In this document: in pieces, positions 46,401 through 54,512 of the stretch
Layout of the letters: each line of letters starts with the position of its first letter
Position numbering within the stretch: position 1 is the first letter of the stretch
Source: JAKZVK01 sp965248255
Lineage (GTDB): Bacteria; Acidobacteriota; Terriglobia; Bryobacterales; UBA6623
Direction: 5' to 3'
Length of the DNA stretch: 64,000 nucleotides
NCBI GenBank assembly: GCA_965248255.1
Contig: CBDFIW010000004.1
Location: forward strand, 1,984,001 to 2,048,000
Made by a program: the position numbers and the translations under genes
Notes under the pieces: model-generated
What the model saw: the letters and a program-made list of their open reading frames with translations, nothing else
What the model was told of the DNA's origin: nothing
Database searches by the model: none

Positions 46401-47896
46401 AGCAACTCTTCCAGACAAAAGACATCGATCGGCTGATCGCTGACTCGGAGGACCCGGACCATCGACTGAAGCGGCTGCTGGGGCCGTGGAGCCTGATCGG
46501 CCTGGGGGTCGGGGCGGTGATCGGTACGGGGATCTTTGTCCTGACCGGCACGGCTGCCGCGGGAGAAACCGTGACGGTGCCTTCGATCATGAAGGCCCCG
46601 GTGCTCGACCTGCTCATCTACGGCAGTGACGTGGTCTCGACGTACGGCCGCCCCGGAGCCGGCCCTGGCATCTCCCTCTCGTTCTTGCTGACGGCGGTCG
46701 TGTGCGGCTTCGCGGCTCTCTGTTACGCCGAGTTGGCGTCGATGATTCCCGTCGCCGGCAGCGCCTACACCTACGCCTACGCGACACTTGGCGAACTCGT
46801 GGCCTGGATCATCGGTTGGGACCTGATCCTTGAGTACGCCGTGTCGAACATGGCGGTGGCGGTCGGGTTTTCCGCCTACCTCAATGACCTGTTCGACAGC
46901 GTCTTCGGTTTTCGACTCCCCGCTGCGCTAAGCCGTCCCCCGGTCGAAGGAGGAGAGTTGACTGGAGCGTGGTTCAATCTGCCCGCCTTTCTCATCCTCA
47001 TGATCCTTACCGTCCTGCTGGTGCGCGGCATTCGCGAGAGCGCCAAGACCAACAACGTCATGGTGCTGATCAAGGTGGCGGCGATCCTGGTCTTCGTGGT
47101 CGGTGCGGCGAGCGCGGTGGACACCGTGAACTACCAGCCCTTCCTGCCGAACGGTTTCCAAGGGCTGCTCACCGGCGCCGCGATCGTCTTCTTTACCTAC
47201 ATCGGGTTTGACTCCGTCTCGACCGCGGCCGAGGAGTGCCGCAACCCGCAGCGCGATATGCCCATTGGCATCGTGGGGACACTCGCGGCCTGCGCCGTGC
47301 TCTACGTCTCGGTGGCGCTGGTGTTGACCGGCATCATGAACTGGGAGCGGCTCGGCAACGCCGCGCCGCTGGTAGGCGCGCTGAAGGAGCTGGGCTTTGA
47401 TTCGATCCGCCGGATCGTAGGAATCGGGGCGGTGGTGGGCATGGTTTCGTCCCTGATGGTCTTCCAGTACGGCCAGGCCCGTATCTGGTTTGCCATGTCA
47501 CGCGACCGGCTCCTGCCACGTGCCTTCTCCGCCGTTCATCCTCGCTTCAGAACCCCTCACATCAGCACCTGGGTCGCGGGGCTGTTTGTCGCCATCCCCG
47601 CAGGCGTCTGGGACATCGGGACGTTCGCAGACCTAGCGAGCATCGGCACGCTGTTCGCCTTCATCGTGGTCTCGGCGGGAGTCGTCGTGCTGAGAAAGAC
47701 CCAGCCCGACCGCCGGCGCAGCTTCCGCGTCCCAGCTGTACCACTGATTCCTCTGATTTCGATGGCCTCTTGTTTCTTGCTGATGCTTGGGTTGCCGCTT
47801 GAGACTTGGGTGCGCTTTGTTGTCTGGCTGGCGATCGGCTTGGTCATCTACTGGCGCTTCGGGATGCGGAACAGCGAATTCAGCACCAAGCTGTAA
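46397..47896 (+). CDS. APC-family amino-acid permease
   Basis: 499 residues from a GTG overlapping the helicase stop (GTGA). About twelve hydrophobic helices; LKRLLGPWSLIGLGVGAVIGTGIFVLTG is the signature first helix of the cationic amino-acid transporter group, followed by CYAELASMIPVAGSAYTYAYATLGELVAW and FFTYIGFDSVSTAAEECRNPQRDMP. An insertion of about 30 residues lies between helices 1 and 2. It is an inner-membrane amino-acid:proton or exchange transporter; substrate unknown. Coupling to a helicase is probably incidental. Confidence 0.88.
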   Translation: MKQLFQTKDIDRLIADSEDPDHRLKRLLGPWSLIGLGVGAVIGTGIFVLTGTAAAGETVTVPSIMKAPVLDLLIYGSDVVSTYGRPGAGPGISLSFLLTAVVCGFAALCYAELASMIPVAGSAYTYAYATLGELVAWIIGWDLILEYAVSNMAVAVGFSAYLNDLFDSVFGFRLPAALSRPPVEGGELTGAWFNLPAFLILMILTVLLVRGIRESAKTNNVMVLIKVAAILVFVVGAASAVDTVNYQPFLPNGFQGLLTGAAIVFFTYIGFDSVSTAAEECRNPQRDMPIGIVGTLAACAVLYVSVALVLTGIMNWERLGNAAPLVGALKELGFDSIRRIVGIGAVVGMVSSLMVFQYGQARIWFAMSRDRLLPRAFSAVHPRFRTPHISTWVAGLFVAIPAGVWDIGTFADLASIGTLFAFIVVSAGVVVLRKTQPDRRRSFRVPAVPLIPLISMASCFLLMLGLPLETWVRFVVWLAIGLVIYWRFGMRNSEFSTKL

Positions 47897-47925
47897 CTCA
47901 CTGAAAAGAAATCACAACAGCGATC

Positions 47926-47964
47926 TTGACCCTTCCTTCTCAATAAACTAGACTAAGCTTAGTC
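47926..47964 (+). promoter_or_regulatory. Promoter and palindromic operator of the phd-vapC module
   Basis: TTGACC (47926-47931), a 17-bp spacer and TAGACT (47949-47954) form a good promoter. The -10 overlaps the perfect palindrome GACTAAGCTTAGTC (47951-47964), which ends exactly at the antitoxin ATG. Antitoxin binding there would block the promoter, and the message would be nearly leaderless. Confidence 0.7.
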
Positions 47965-48213
47965 ATGCCAAGGAAGACCGTCAACATGCACGAGGCGAAG
48001 ACCCATCTCTCTCGGCTGGTTGACGAAGTACAGAACGGCGAGGAGATCGTCATCGCAAGGGCAGGAAAGCCGGTGGCGCGGCTTGCCCCTCTTAAGACCC
48101 ACCGGAAACCGCGGCGGCCTGGGCGTTTGAAAGGGAAGATCTGGATCAGCGAGGATTTCGGCGACCCTCTCCCCGGGGAAATCGCAGCGGCGTTCCGTGG
48201 GGAACGTCCTTGA
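47965..48213 (+). CDS. Phd/YefM-type antitoxin
   Basis: 82 residues. KTVNMHEAKTHLSRLVDEVQNGEEIVIARAGKPVARLAPL is the full Phd/YefM DNA-binding fold. The C-terminal part is basic and then acidic, as expected for the toxin-binding tail. Its end overlaps the toxin start by four bases. It probably represses its own promoter through the palindrome directly upstream. Confidence 0.9.
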   Translation: MPRKTVNMHEAKTHLSRLVDEVQNGEEIVIARAGKPVARLAPLKTHRKPRRPGRLKGKIWISEDFGDPLPGEIAAAFRGERP

Positions 48214-48590
48214 ACCTCCTGTTGCATACCCACGTGTTGCTGTGGTGGCTTGAGGACAACCCACGTCTGACCGAGCGGGCCCGGTCCGCGATTCAGGCTC
48301 CGCAGAACCTGGCACACGTGAGCGCAGCCAGCATCTGGGAGGCTTCGATCAAGCGTGCGCGGGGCAATCTTCGATTCGCGAAGCATGAGCTAATGTCGGC
48401 GTTGAGCGAGGATGGTTTCAGCGAGCTTGCGATTACTGCCCAACACGCGATGGCGGCGGGTGAGCTTCCGCCACACCATCAGGATCCGTTTGATCGAATG
48501 CTGATTGCCCAAGCCTTGGCTGAAGGCCTTACGATCATCACCCACGACTCGCGTTTCGAGGACTACGAAGTCCCCACTCTTCAGACCTAG
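48210..48590 (+). CDS. VapC-like PIN-domain toxin with first catalytic Asp replaced by His
   Basis: 126 residues from a TTG overlapping the antitoxin. PIN-domain order is clear: N-terminal strand LLLHTHVLLWWL, SAASIWEASIK with the conserved Glu, HHQDPFDRMLIAQA with two acidic residues, and IITHDSRF with the last Asp. In the family the first motif is LLLDTH; here codon 6 is CAT (His) instead of GAT/GAC (Asp). Loss of this metal ligand should abolish or greatly reduce RNase activity. The frame is otherwise intact. Confidence 0.88.
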   Translation: MNLLLHTHVLLWWLEDNPRLTERARSAIQAPQNLAHVSAASIWEASIKRARGNLRFAKHELMSALSEDGFSELAITAQHAMAAGELPPHHQDPFDRMLIAQALAEGLTIITHDSRFEDYEVPTLQT

Positions 48591-49786
48591 CGGCATGTGA
48601 CTTGCCCTGTAGCCGTGCTTGAGACGCAGCGCGTCTTGTCCGCGCTGATTAGCTCGTAAACGTTCCCGCGCCATTCGATCCTGCGTGTCATCGCCGATCG
48701 CACGAACGTATAGAGCCACACCCATGTGGCGATCGGCGTCATCCAGAAGTAGGCCCAGCCATATTGATCGAACCAGCCGGCATGGTTGGGGAACATCAGC
48801 CGTCCGGCTTGGGCCCTGACCGCGCCCTTCCCCATGCCGGGAAGCAACGTAACTACCAACCCACCCAAGCCGAGCGGATTCCCTGTCAACGCCACGAGTA
48901 CGCTCGTCACCATCGCTCCGCAGTAGACGATATGCATGATGAAGCCGGCCCACCACAGACCGCGGCGATAGACGCGGGTGATGACGAGCTGGCGCGCAGC
49001 CCAGCGCAGGAACTCCCTGCCGGTACAACTGCCGCTCGTCGCCACCATGGCTCCGGGCACAAACCGCACGCCGAGCTGCACGGCGTTCACCGCCGCCGTC
49101 AGCCGGTAGTCGTCACTGACCGCGCCGCGCCAGAACTCGGCGACATTCGCGCGCTCGAACGTACTCCTCCGCAGCGCCATGCCGCCGCCCCAGGCGAAGT
49201 TCTTATCTTCCACGCGCATATTGCCGGCGATGGTGGAGTCCCATACGCTGCGCAAGAGAGGCCAGAAGCCGCCGTTTTCAGGGAAATACCAGCGGAAACC
49301 GGTTGCGGCTCCCAGCGATTCGTCCTCCAGGGGCGCCACCAGTCTTCTTAGCCAGTTCGGACGCACCCTTCCGTCGGAATCGGCAAACGCCAACACCTCG
49401 CTCGTCGAATGGGCCTGCCCGACCGCCTCGAGCAGGTTGTGGACCTTCTCTCCGGTGTCACGCGGCGGCTCTCCGGCCACGACCACCCGGACCCTCTCGC
49501 CGAGCACGGACCGAGCGACCTCCAGCGCCTCGTCCGAGGCGCTGCGAGCCACGACGATCAGCTCGAAATCCGGGTAGTCCTGTGAGGCCAGGGATCGCAG
49601 GTTTCCAGCCAGGTCGTGATCCACACCTTTAACGGGAACGATCAGGGTTGCAGGAGGCGCGTACTTGCCAACTGGCTCACTCAGCTCGACTTCGACGTAC
49701 TCGATGTAGCGCCTGCCGGCCTGGTTGGAGACCAGCGCCGCCAGCGCGGCGGGGACGACAAAGAACCAGAAGAGAAGAGTTAACAA
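48587..49786 (-). CDS. Glycosyltransferase family 2/21, ceramide glucosyltransferase-like
   Basis: 399 residues with an N-terminal membrane helix and three or four C-terminal helices. The GT-A domain has LIVPVKGVDHDLAGNLRSL, VLAFADSDGRVRPNWL (metal-binding DSD), WGGGMALRR, WRGAVSDDYRLT and RWAARQLVITRVY, a Q/RxxRW-like motif of processive or GT21 enzymes. Similar proteins add a sugar to a membrane lipid such as a hopanoid or ceramide. Its 3' end overlaps the oppositely oriented toxin gene by four bases. Confidence 0.8.
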   Translation of the reverse strand: MLTLLFWFFVVPAALAALVSNQAGRRYIEYVEVELSEPVGKYAPPATLIVPVKGVDHDLAGNLRSLASQDYPDFELIVVARSASDEALEVARSVLGERVRVVVAGEPPRDTGEKVHNLLEAVGQAHSTSEVLAFADSDGRVRPNWLRRLVAPLEDESLGAATGFRWYFPENGGFWPLLRSVWDSTIAGNMRVEDKNFAWGGGMALRRSTFERANVAEFWRGAVSDDYRLTAAVNAVQLGVRFVPGAMVATSGSCTGREFLRWAARQLVITRVYRRGLWWAGFIMHIVYCGAMVTSVLVALTGNPLGLGGLVVTLLPGMGKGAVRAQAGRLMFPNHAGWFDQYGWAYFWMTPIATWVWLYTFVRSAMTRRIEWRGNVYELISADKTRCVSSTATGQVTCR

Positions 49787-49813
49787 CGGTCGAGTCTAGC
49801 ATCTTGAGCTGGT

Positions 49814-51208
49814 CTACCTTGTCGCCGCCACCTCGATCACCACGTCGTAGAGAATCTCAACGTATTCCTCGAAGGGCTTCACGTAGAGGTACTCATCCTT
49901 GCCGTGAATGCCGCCCATCAGGTCCCATAGCCCGCTTCCCGGGCCAAAGCCGTAGGCCTGGATGCCCGCGGCGCGAAGCTGGGCCGAGTCGGTAGCCCCC
50001 GTCGACATACGCGGCAAGATCAGTGCATCGGGATGGCGCTTGCCCAGAACCTTCTCGAAGGCCTGGAAAAGCTCGGAGTCGAGCGGAGCCGGCGAGTGCG
50101 CCGGACGGGTCACCGGATGCGGGATCAGGTCGACCATCGGCTCGTTCATAATGCGTTTGAGCCGCGGAAACAGTTCTTCCGGATCCTCGTGTGGTAGGGC
50201 GCGAATGTCTACCGTGGCCTCCGCCTCTGAGGGGATAACGTTCTTCAGATAGCCGCCCTTGAGAATCGTGGGCACGATGGACGTCCGGATCGTCGAGTAG
50301 TATACCGGGCTCAACTTCCGCAGCTTCTCCTGCGTCTCCCGGCTGGGGTTCCCATCGAGGACCTCGTTGTAGATCGCCGCCTCTTCCGGCGGCGCGTTCT
50401 GCGCTAGCCGGCGGAAGTACTCCCTGGTCGTCGTATTGAGGTGGACCGGCGTCTCGTAGTCGAACAGTCGGGCGACCGCCCGTGAGAGCGTGCCGACGGG
50501 GTTGTCCTTTCTCGGTACGGAGCCGTGCCCGGAGGTCCCTTTCGCCTTCAGGTCGATGCGCCTGGGCGTCTTCTCGGCAGTTTGTATCTCGAAGCGGACG
50601 TGTTCAAACCCGCGATCGAAAACCCCGAAGCCGCCTTCGTTGATCGCAAACTCCGCGTCAATCGCCTCGCGGTGGTTGTCGAGCAAATAAGTAATCCCTT
50701 TGAGCCCACCGGCCTCCTCGTCGGCCACGCCCAAGAAGATCACGTCGCGATCGAGGGGCGCCTTCAGGCGGTGCAGCAGCAGAAGCACCTGCAGCGAGCC
50801 CGACACGACGCCTTTGTCGTCACCGGTTCCCCGCCCGTAGATGATGCCGTCTTTCACCACTCCGCCGAAGGGCTCGAACGACCACTCGTCACGTTCGACG
50901 GCGACCACGTCAAGGTGGCTCAACAGCAACAGCGGCCGTTTCTTTCCGTTCCCCTTGACCCGCGCAACAATGCTGGCCCGCCCGGGCGCCGCCTCAAAGA
51001 TTTGCGACGAGACGCCTTCGTGGTCCAGTTTCTGTTTCAGATATTCGGCGGCGAGAATCTCGTTGCCCTCGGGCTGCGATGTTTCAAGCTGCACGAGGTC
51101 GACCAGAGTCCGCAGCGCCTCCTCATGGACCGCGGGCCAGTCCGGTGTTTGCGCCGAAGCGGATGAAACGAGTAGAAGAAGCGGAAGAATGCGCGACAGG
51201 CGGGGCAT
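49814..51208 (-). CDS. Secreted M20-family metallopeptidase
   Basis: About 464 residues from the ATG at 51208 (a TTG three codons earlier is possible). A signal peptide (LSRILPLLLLVSSASAQ) precedes a di-zinc M20 domain: LLLLSHLDVVAVE with the first His and Asp, YGRGTGDDKG with the bridging Asp, VADEEAGG with the catalytic Glu, and a late His in GGIHGKDEYLYV. The dimerisation domain is in the middle (KAKGTSGHGSVPR). It hydrolyses peptides or acyl-amino acids in the periplasm. Its ATG shares one base with the stop of the upstream TrpG-like gene. Confidence 0.88.
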   Translation of the reverse strand: MPRLSRILPLLLLVSSASAQTPDWPAVHEEALRTLVDLVQLETSQPEGNEILAAEYLKQKLDHEGVSSQIFEAAPGRASIVARVKGNGKKRPLLLLSHLDVVAVERDEWSFEPFGGVVKDGIIYGRGTGDDKGVVSGSLQVLLLLHRLKAPLDRDVIFLGVADEEAGGLKGITYLLDNHREAIDAEFAINEGGFGVFDRGFEHVRFEIQTAEKTPRRIDLKAKGTSGHGSVPRKDNPVGTLSRAVARLFDYETPVHLNTTTREYFRRLAQNAPPEEAAIYNEVLDGNPSRETQEKLRKLSPVYYSTIRTSIVPTILKGGYLKNVIPSEAEATVDIRALPHEDPEELFPRLKRIMNEPMVDLIPHPVTRPAHSPAPLDSELFQAFEKVLGKRHPDALILPRMSTGATDSAQLRAAGIQAYGFGPGSGLWDLMGGIHGKDEYLYVKPFEEYVEILYDVVIEVAATR

Positions 51209-51786
51209 CAGCAACAAACCTCTGTCTGTTCGAGGAAGTTGCGCAATAGGGTCTTGCCCGTGTCGGTGAGGATCGATTCGGGGTGGAACTGGACGCCTTC
51301 GATCTGGTGCTCTTTGTGGCGGAGGCCCATGACAAGGCCGTCGCGTGTCGAGGCGGAGACTTCGAGCGGTTCCGGTAAGGACTCACGCTCGACGATCAGC
51401 GAATGGTACCGCGTGGCGGTAAAGCCCTGCGGCAGACCGGCGAAGACCGTCTTACTGTCGTGGTGGATTTGGCTGGTCTTGCCGTGCATGAGGTAGGGTG
51501 CGCGGATGACTTTGCCGCCGAAGGCTTCGGCGATCGACTGATGTCCGAGACATACGCCGAGGATCGGGAACTTACCTGCCAGCTTCTTGACCAACGGGAC
51601 GCAGATACCCGCCTCCTTCGGTGTGCAGGGCCCGGGCGAAAGCACGATGCGTTCGGGTTGCATCTCCTCGATCTGGTTCACGGTGATCCGGTCGTTGCGG
51701 TGGACCTCGAGATCCGCGCCCAACTCGCCCAGGTATTGCACCAAGTTGAAGGTGAAGGAGTCGTAGTTGTCGATGACGAGCAGCAC
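51208..51786 (-). CDS. trpG: Anthranilate/aminodeoxychorismate synthase glutaminase subunit
   Basis: 192 residues from a GTG at 51786, chosen because LLVIDNYDSFTFNLVQYLG is the standard N-terminus; the frame is open upstream but not conserved. Nucleophile Cys79 in GVCLGHQ and the His/Glu pair in FHPESI complete the class I amidotransferase triad. It supplies ammonia from glutamine to TrpE or PabB. No trpE or pabB gene is in the window, so it could serve both pathways (pabA is an equally valid name). Confidence 0.88.
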   Translation of the reverse strand: MLLVIDNYDSFTFNLVQYLGELGADLEVHRNDRITVNQIEEMQPERIVLSPGPCTPKEAGICVPLVKKLAGKFPILGVCLGHQSIAEAFGGKVIRAPYLMHGKTSQIHHDSKTVFAGLPQGFTATRYHSLIVERESLPEPLEVSASTRDGLVMGLRHKEHQIEGVQFHPESILTDTGKTLLRNFLEQTEVCC

Positions 51787-52104
51787 GGGGAAAAAGGGCC
51801 GTGTTTCGGGAAGGCGGGCTTGCGCGGGGCGCGCCTCTACATTCAAGGATAACGGTATCCACGCTTCACGGGCGGTGTGGCGCAAGGCTCGCGATTCCTC
51901 GCGAGACAGGGCGGGGGACCTTAGACCGCTATGCGAAGGGTAACGAGAATTTCGTTCGCGTTAGGCGACGATCGCACATCCGACAATGTAGGGGCATGCC
52001 GTGCCCAACGGCTGTGAGCCGGACCCGAACACGGGCACAGCATGCTGTGCCCCTACTTTTTCGGGGCGCCGGTTCCGTTGGGATATCAAGGGCGCAGCCC
52101 CTGA
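51787..52104. other. Intergenic region upstream of trpG with a palindromic repeat
   Basis: About 320 bp. Contains the GTAGGGGCA palindrome listed separately (51988-52056). The sequence next to trpG looks non-coding, and no clear -35/-10 was chosen. Confidence 0.4.
51988..52056. repeat. GTAGGGGCA...TGCCCCTAC palindromic repeat
   Basis: The outer arms GTAGGGGCA (51988-51996) and TGCCCCTAC (52048-52056) are exact inverses. Inner segments GCCGTGCCC and GGGCACAGC also pair partly. It shares the GTAGGGGC outer arm with the shorter hairpins at 2863, 28446 and 33079. TTTTT follows directly on the plus strand, so it could also stop transcription. Confidence 0.55.
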
Positions 52105-52161
52105 CTAGTTAGCCATCCACCTCACGTCCAGCTCCTGGTCGAGTTCGATGGTGAGGTTCAT
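52105..52161 (-). pseudogene. HicB-like antitoxin N-terminal remnant
   Basis: The ATG at 52161 overlaps the stop of the UvrC-like gene (ATGA). The 18-residue frame MNLTIELDQELDVRWMAN resembles the first strand pair of HicB-type proteins (IELDQE-DGRW). It ends at a TAG, and nothing HicB-like follows in any frame. Confidence 0.4.
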
Positions 52162-53309
52162 ACCTTGCCGGTGGTACCGGAGTGAGTTGGAGGCGCCCCG
52201 GACGCCACTCGGGAGATGGCGTTGACCACACGCCGGTAGGGGACGCGATCGAGGCCTTCGAACAGTACGAGTTCCCCCTTGCGCCAAGAGCTTTGATGCC
52301 AGCGGCTTAGCAGCGCGAGGTGGTCGGAGCGCTCCTGCACGTGGCCGCTGTGAGTCGGCGCCTCGTCGAACGCTTCTCGGAGGCGGCGATCGAGTGAGAC
52401 GGGCCGGCCGTCGGGCGCCGACAGCGGAAATCTCAGCGAAGGCTGCAAGAATCCCTTGTAAATGAGCCACAGCTCAACCGCCTGCTCGGTGTCTGGTTGG
52501 TGCGCAACCGACGGCTGAATCACCACGCCGAAAAGACGGTCGACATCGCGGGCGAGTTCGTCCCTCAGCTTCAGCGCGCTGCGGACCTTTTCGAGGCGCT
52601 GATGCCGGCGCGCGGCCTCCTCGAACTCGAGCGCCCGGCTCGACTGTTCCCGTGCCTCCTCGACCTCGCGGATGAGGGACTGGCCGCCGGTCTCGAGAAA
52701 CTCCAGTACCTTGCCTACCTCGGCGCGGTACTCCTCGATGGTCGCCCGGGCCTGGCAAGGGCGCAGGCACATGTCCATCTCCCCGTAGATGCAGCCGGGA
52801 TGCGTCGGATGCGGGTCGAGCTTCTCCTGGCAGCGGCGAAGCTTGTACAGATCGAGAAAGGCCTCTTCAAACCTCTCCGCGGAGGCGCGGCTGACGAACG
52901 GCCCGAAGAAAAGAGCGCGGCGCCCGGTCAGCTTCGTCGTGATGTACGTCCGCGGGTAGGGATTCCCAAGGTGGACCTTGATGAACGGCGCCGGCCGCAG
53001 TTTGAGGTAGTCTCGGTAGTCGTCGGGCCGATCGCGGCGGGCCAGCCGGTAGAGCAGAACCGAGGACTCGAACGCTGAGCCGGTAGGCTGATAGGAAACC
53101 TTTTGCACCGACTCGGCGAGACGTGCCAGAAGACCCGTTTGAGAACTGGCTCCCAGCAGGCGCTTGAGCCGTCTTCTTAGCCTGGCGGTGCGGCACAAAT
53201 AGGGCGCCCCATGGGTGAACTGAATCCGGAGCACGCCTTGGGTGTCGGGAACGACTTCGAAATCCCGCGGACGACCCCTGTCGAGCGCTACTGCATGAGT
53301 CAGGTCCAT
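52158..53309 (-). CDS. UvrC-like protein with degenerate GIY-YIG domain and no C-terminal nuclease
   Basis: 383 residues. The first 80 align with a GIY-YIG fold but the motifs are altered: GVLRI where GVYRM is usual and PYLCRTARLRRRL where YVGKAKNLRxR is usual. The cysteine segment CIYGEMDMCLRPC and the UVR coiled region (EEYRAEVGKVLEFL...REQSSRALEFEEAARRHQRLE) are kept. The RNase-H-like endonuclease half of UvrC (another 200 residues or more) is absent. It may be a non-catalytic UvrB-binding protein; a full-length UvrC would be expected elsewhere in the genome. Confidence 0.75.
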   Translation of the reverse strand: MDLTHAVALDRGRPRDFEVVPDTQGVLRIQFTHGAPYLCRTARLRRRLKRLLGASSQTGLLARLAESVQKVSYQPTGSAFESSVLLYRLARRDRPDDYRDYLKLRPAPFIKVHLGNPYPRTYITTKLTGRRALFFGPFVSRASAERFEEAFLDLYKLRRCQEKLDPHPTHPGCIYGEMDMCLRPCQARATIEEYRAEVGKVLEFLETGGQSLIREVEEAREQSSRALEFEEAARRHQRLEKVRSALKLRDELARDVDRLFGVVIQPSVAHQPDTEQAVELWLIYKGFLQPSLRFPLSAPDGRPVSLDRRLREAFDEAPTHSGHVQERSDHLALLSRWHQSSWRKGELVLFEGLDRVPYRRVVNAISRVASGAPPTHSGTTGKV

Positions 53310-53354
53310 GTGGCGGCCGGTCGATAACCCCGCTTTTCCGGTAGATTATCAGAT

Positions 53355-54338
53355 GTGATTCTCCTCGGCGTGGCCCTGACGGTGTTGGCAGCGGGGTTCC
53401 TGGCCGTATCCTTCCTCCGATCGGCGAAGGTATGTCCTTACCCGGCATACGGGTTGGTCGGGCTTGCCGTCATCGCCATTGCGGAGCTGCTGCTCTATCT
53501 CGATGTGCATCCAGTGCCGGTTTACTTCACGCCGGTAGTCTGGAGCGGCTACATCTTGGTCGTAGATGGCGCGGTGTTTGCGATCCGCGGCCGCTCGCTG
53601 ATCCGCTCCGAGCCCCAAGCCCTTGTGTGGATGGCGATTCTGTCGATCTTCACGTGGTTGATCTTCGAGGCTTACAACCTGCGGCTCAGGAATTGGACCT
53701 ACGTGGGCCTGCCCCCGAACGAGTACTTGCGCTACCTGGGCTACGGCTGGTCGTTCGCGACAATCACGCCTGCGATTCTCGAGACGGCGGAGTTCCTGAT
53801 GGCGGCGGTTTTTCGGGGTGGCGCACCTCCCACCCGGACCGGCAGCCGGCGCGAAGGCGAGCTTGGCCTGGAGGTCAGCGAGCCTGAGGGGCGCCGGCAG
53901 GCGGCATCGCGGGGCTGGATGGCACTCGGGGCCGTCCTCGTCACCGTGCCGGCGATCGTGCCGCTCGACTGGGCTGTCTATCTGTTCGGCTCGGTTTGGC
54001 TAGGATTCATTCTGCTCGTGGATGCTGGGAACGACCGTGCCGGCCGGCCTAGTGTGTGGAACGACGTGCGCTGTGGATACAAGGCACGGCTCTACGCTCT
54101 TCTGGCTTCGGGCGCGATCTGCGGAATCCTTTGGGAGTTCTGGAACTATTGGGCCGCGGCGAAGTGGTTCTACATTTTCCCCATCCTGGAGAACTGGCGG
54201 CTGTTTGAGATGCCTCTGCCGGGCTTTCTGGGGTTCCCGCCCTTCGCCGTGGAGCTGTTTGCTCTTTACGTGTTGGCGGCGCGGGTGTTGCGGCTGCCCT
54301 GCTATGAGCTTGGCCGGCCCGTGGGCTCCGCCGGCTAG
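53355..54338 (+). CDS. Multi-pass membrane protein of unknown function
   Basis: 327 residues from a GTG. About eight hydrophobic helices in two halves that look related: VDGAVFAIRGRSLI with WLIFEAYNLRLRNWTYVGLP in the first, and VWLGFILLVDAGNDRAG with ILWEFWNYWAAAKWFYIFP in the second. This suggests an internal duplication. A TAGATT box lies seven bases before the GTG. It precedes the NfrB-like gene in the same direction, but no family was recognised. Confidence 0.6.
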   Translation: MILLGVALTVLAAGFLAVSFLRSAKVCPYPAYGLVGLAVIAIAELLLYLDVHPVPVYFTPVVWSGYILVVDGAVFAIRGRSLIRSEPQALVWMAILSIFTWLIFEAYNLRLRNWTYVGLPPNEYLRYLGYGWSFATITPAILETAEFLMAAVFRGGAPPTRTGSRREGELGLEVSEPEGRRQAASRGWMALGAVLVTVPAIVPLDWAVYLFGSVWLGFILLVDAGNDRAGRPSVWNDVRCGYKARLYALLASGAICGILWEFWNYWAAAKWFYIFPILENWRLFEMPLPGFLGFPPFAVELFALYVLAARVLRLPCYELGRPVGSAG

Positions 54339-54512
54339 GCGGTGCGAGAAACGGCGGTTGCGCAGAGGACCATCGCGGCACCGCACGCCGCGCCCCCGAT
54401 CGCTTGCAACGGATCTCAAGATGAAAATGACGTTTATTTTAACAAAATCCTATTCCATTCTCTCGAGTGCGTGATATATTAAGGACGCCCCCCGCACATT
54501 GAACGGGTCCGC

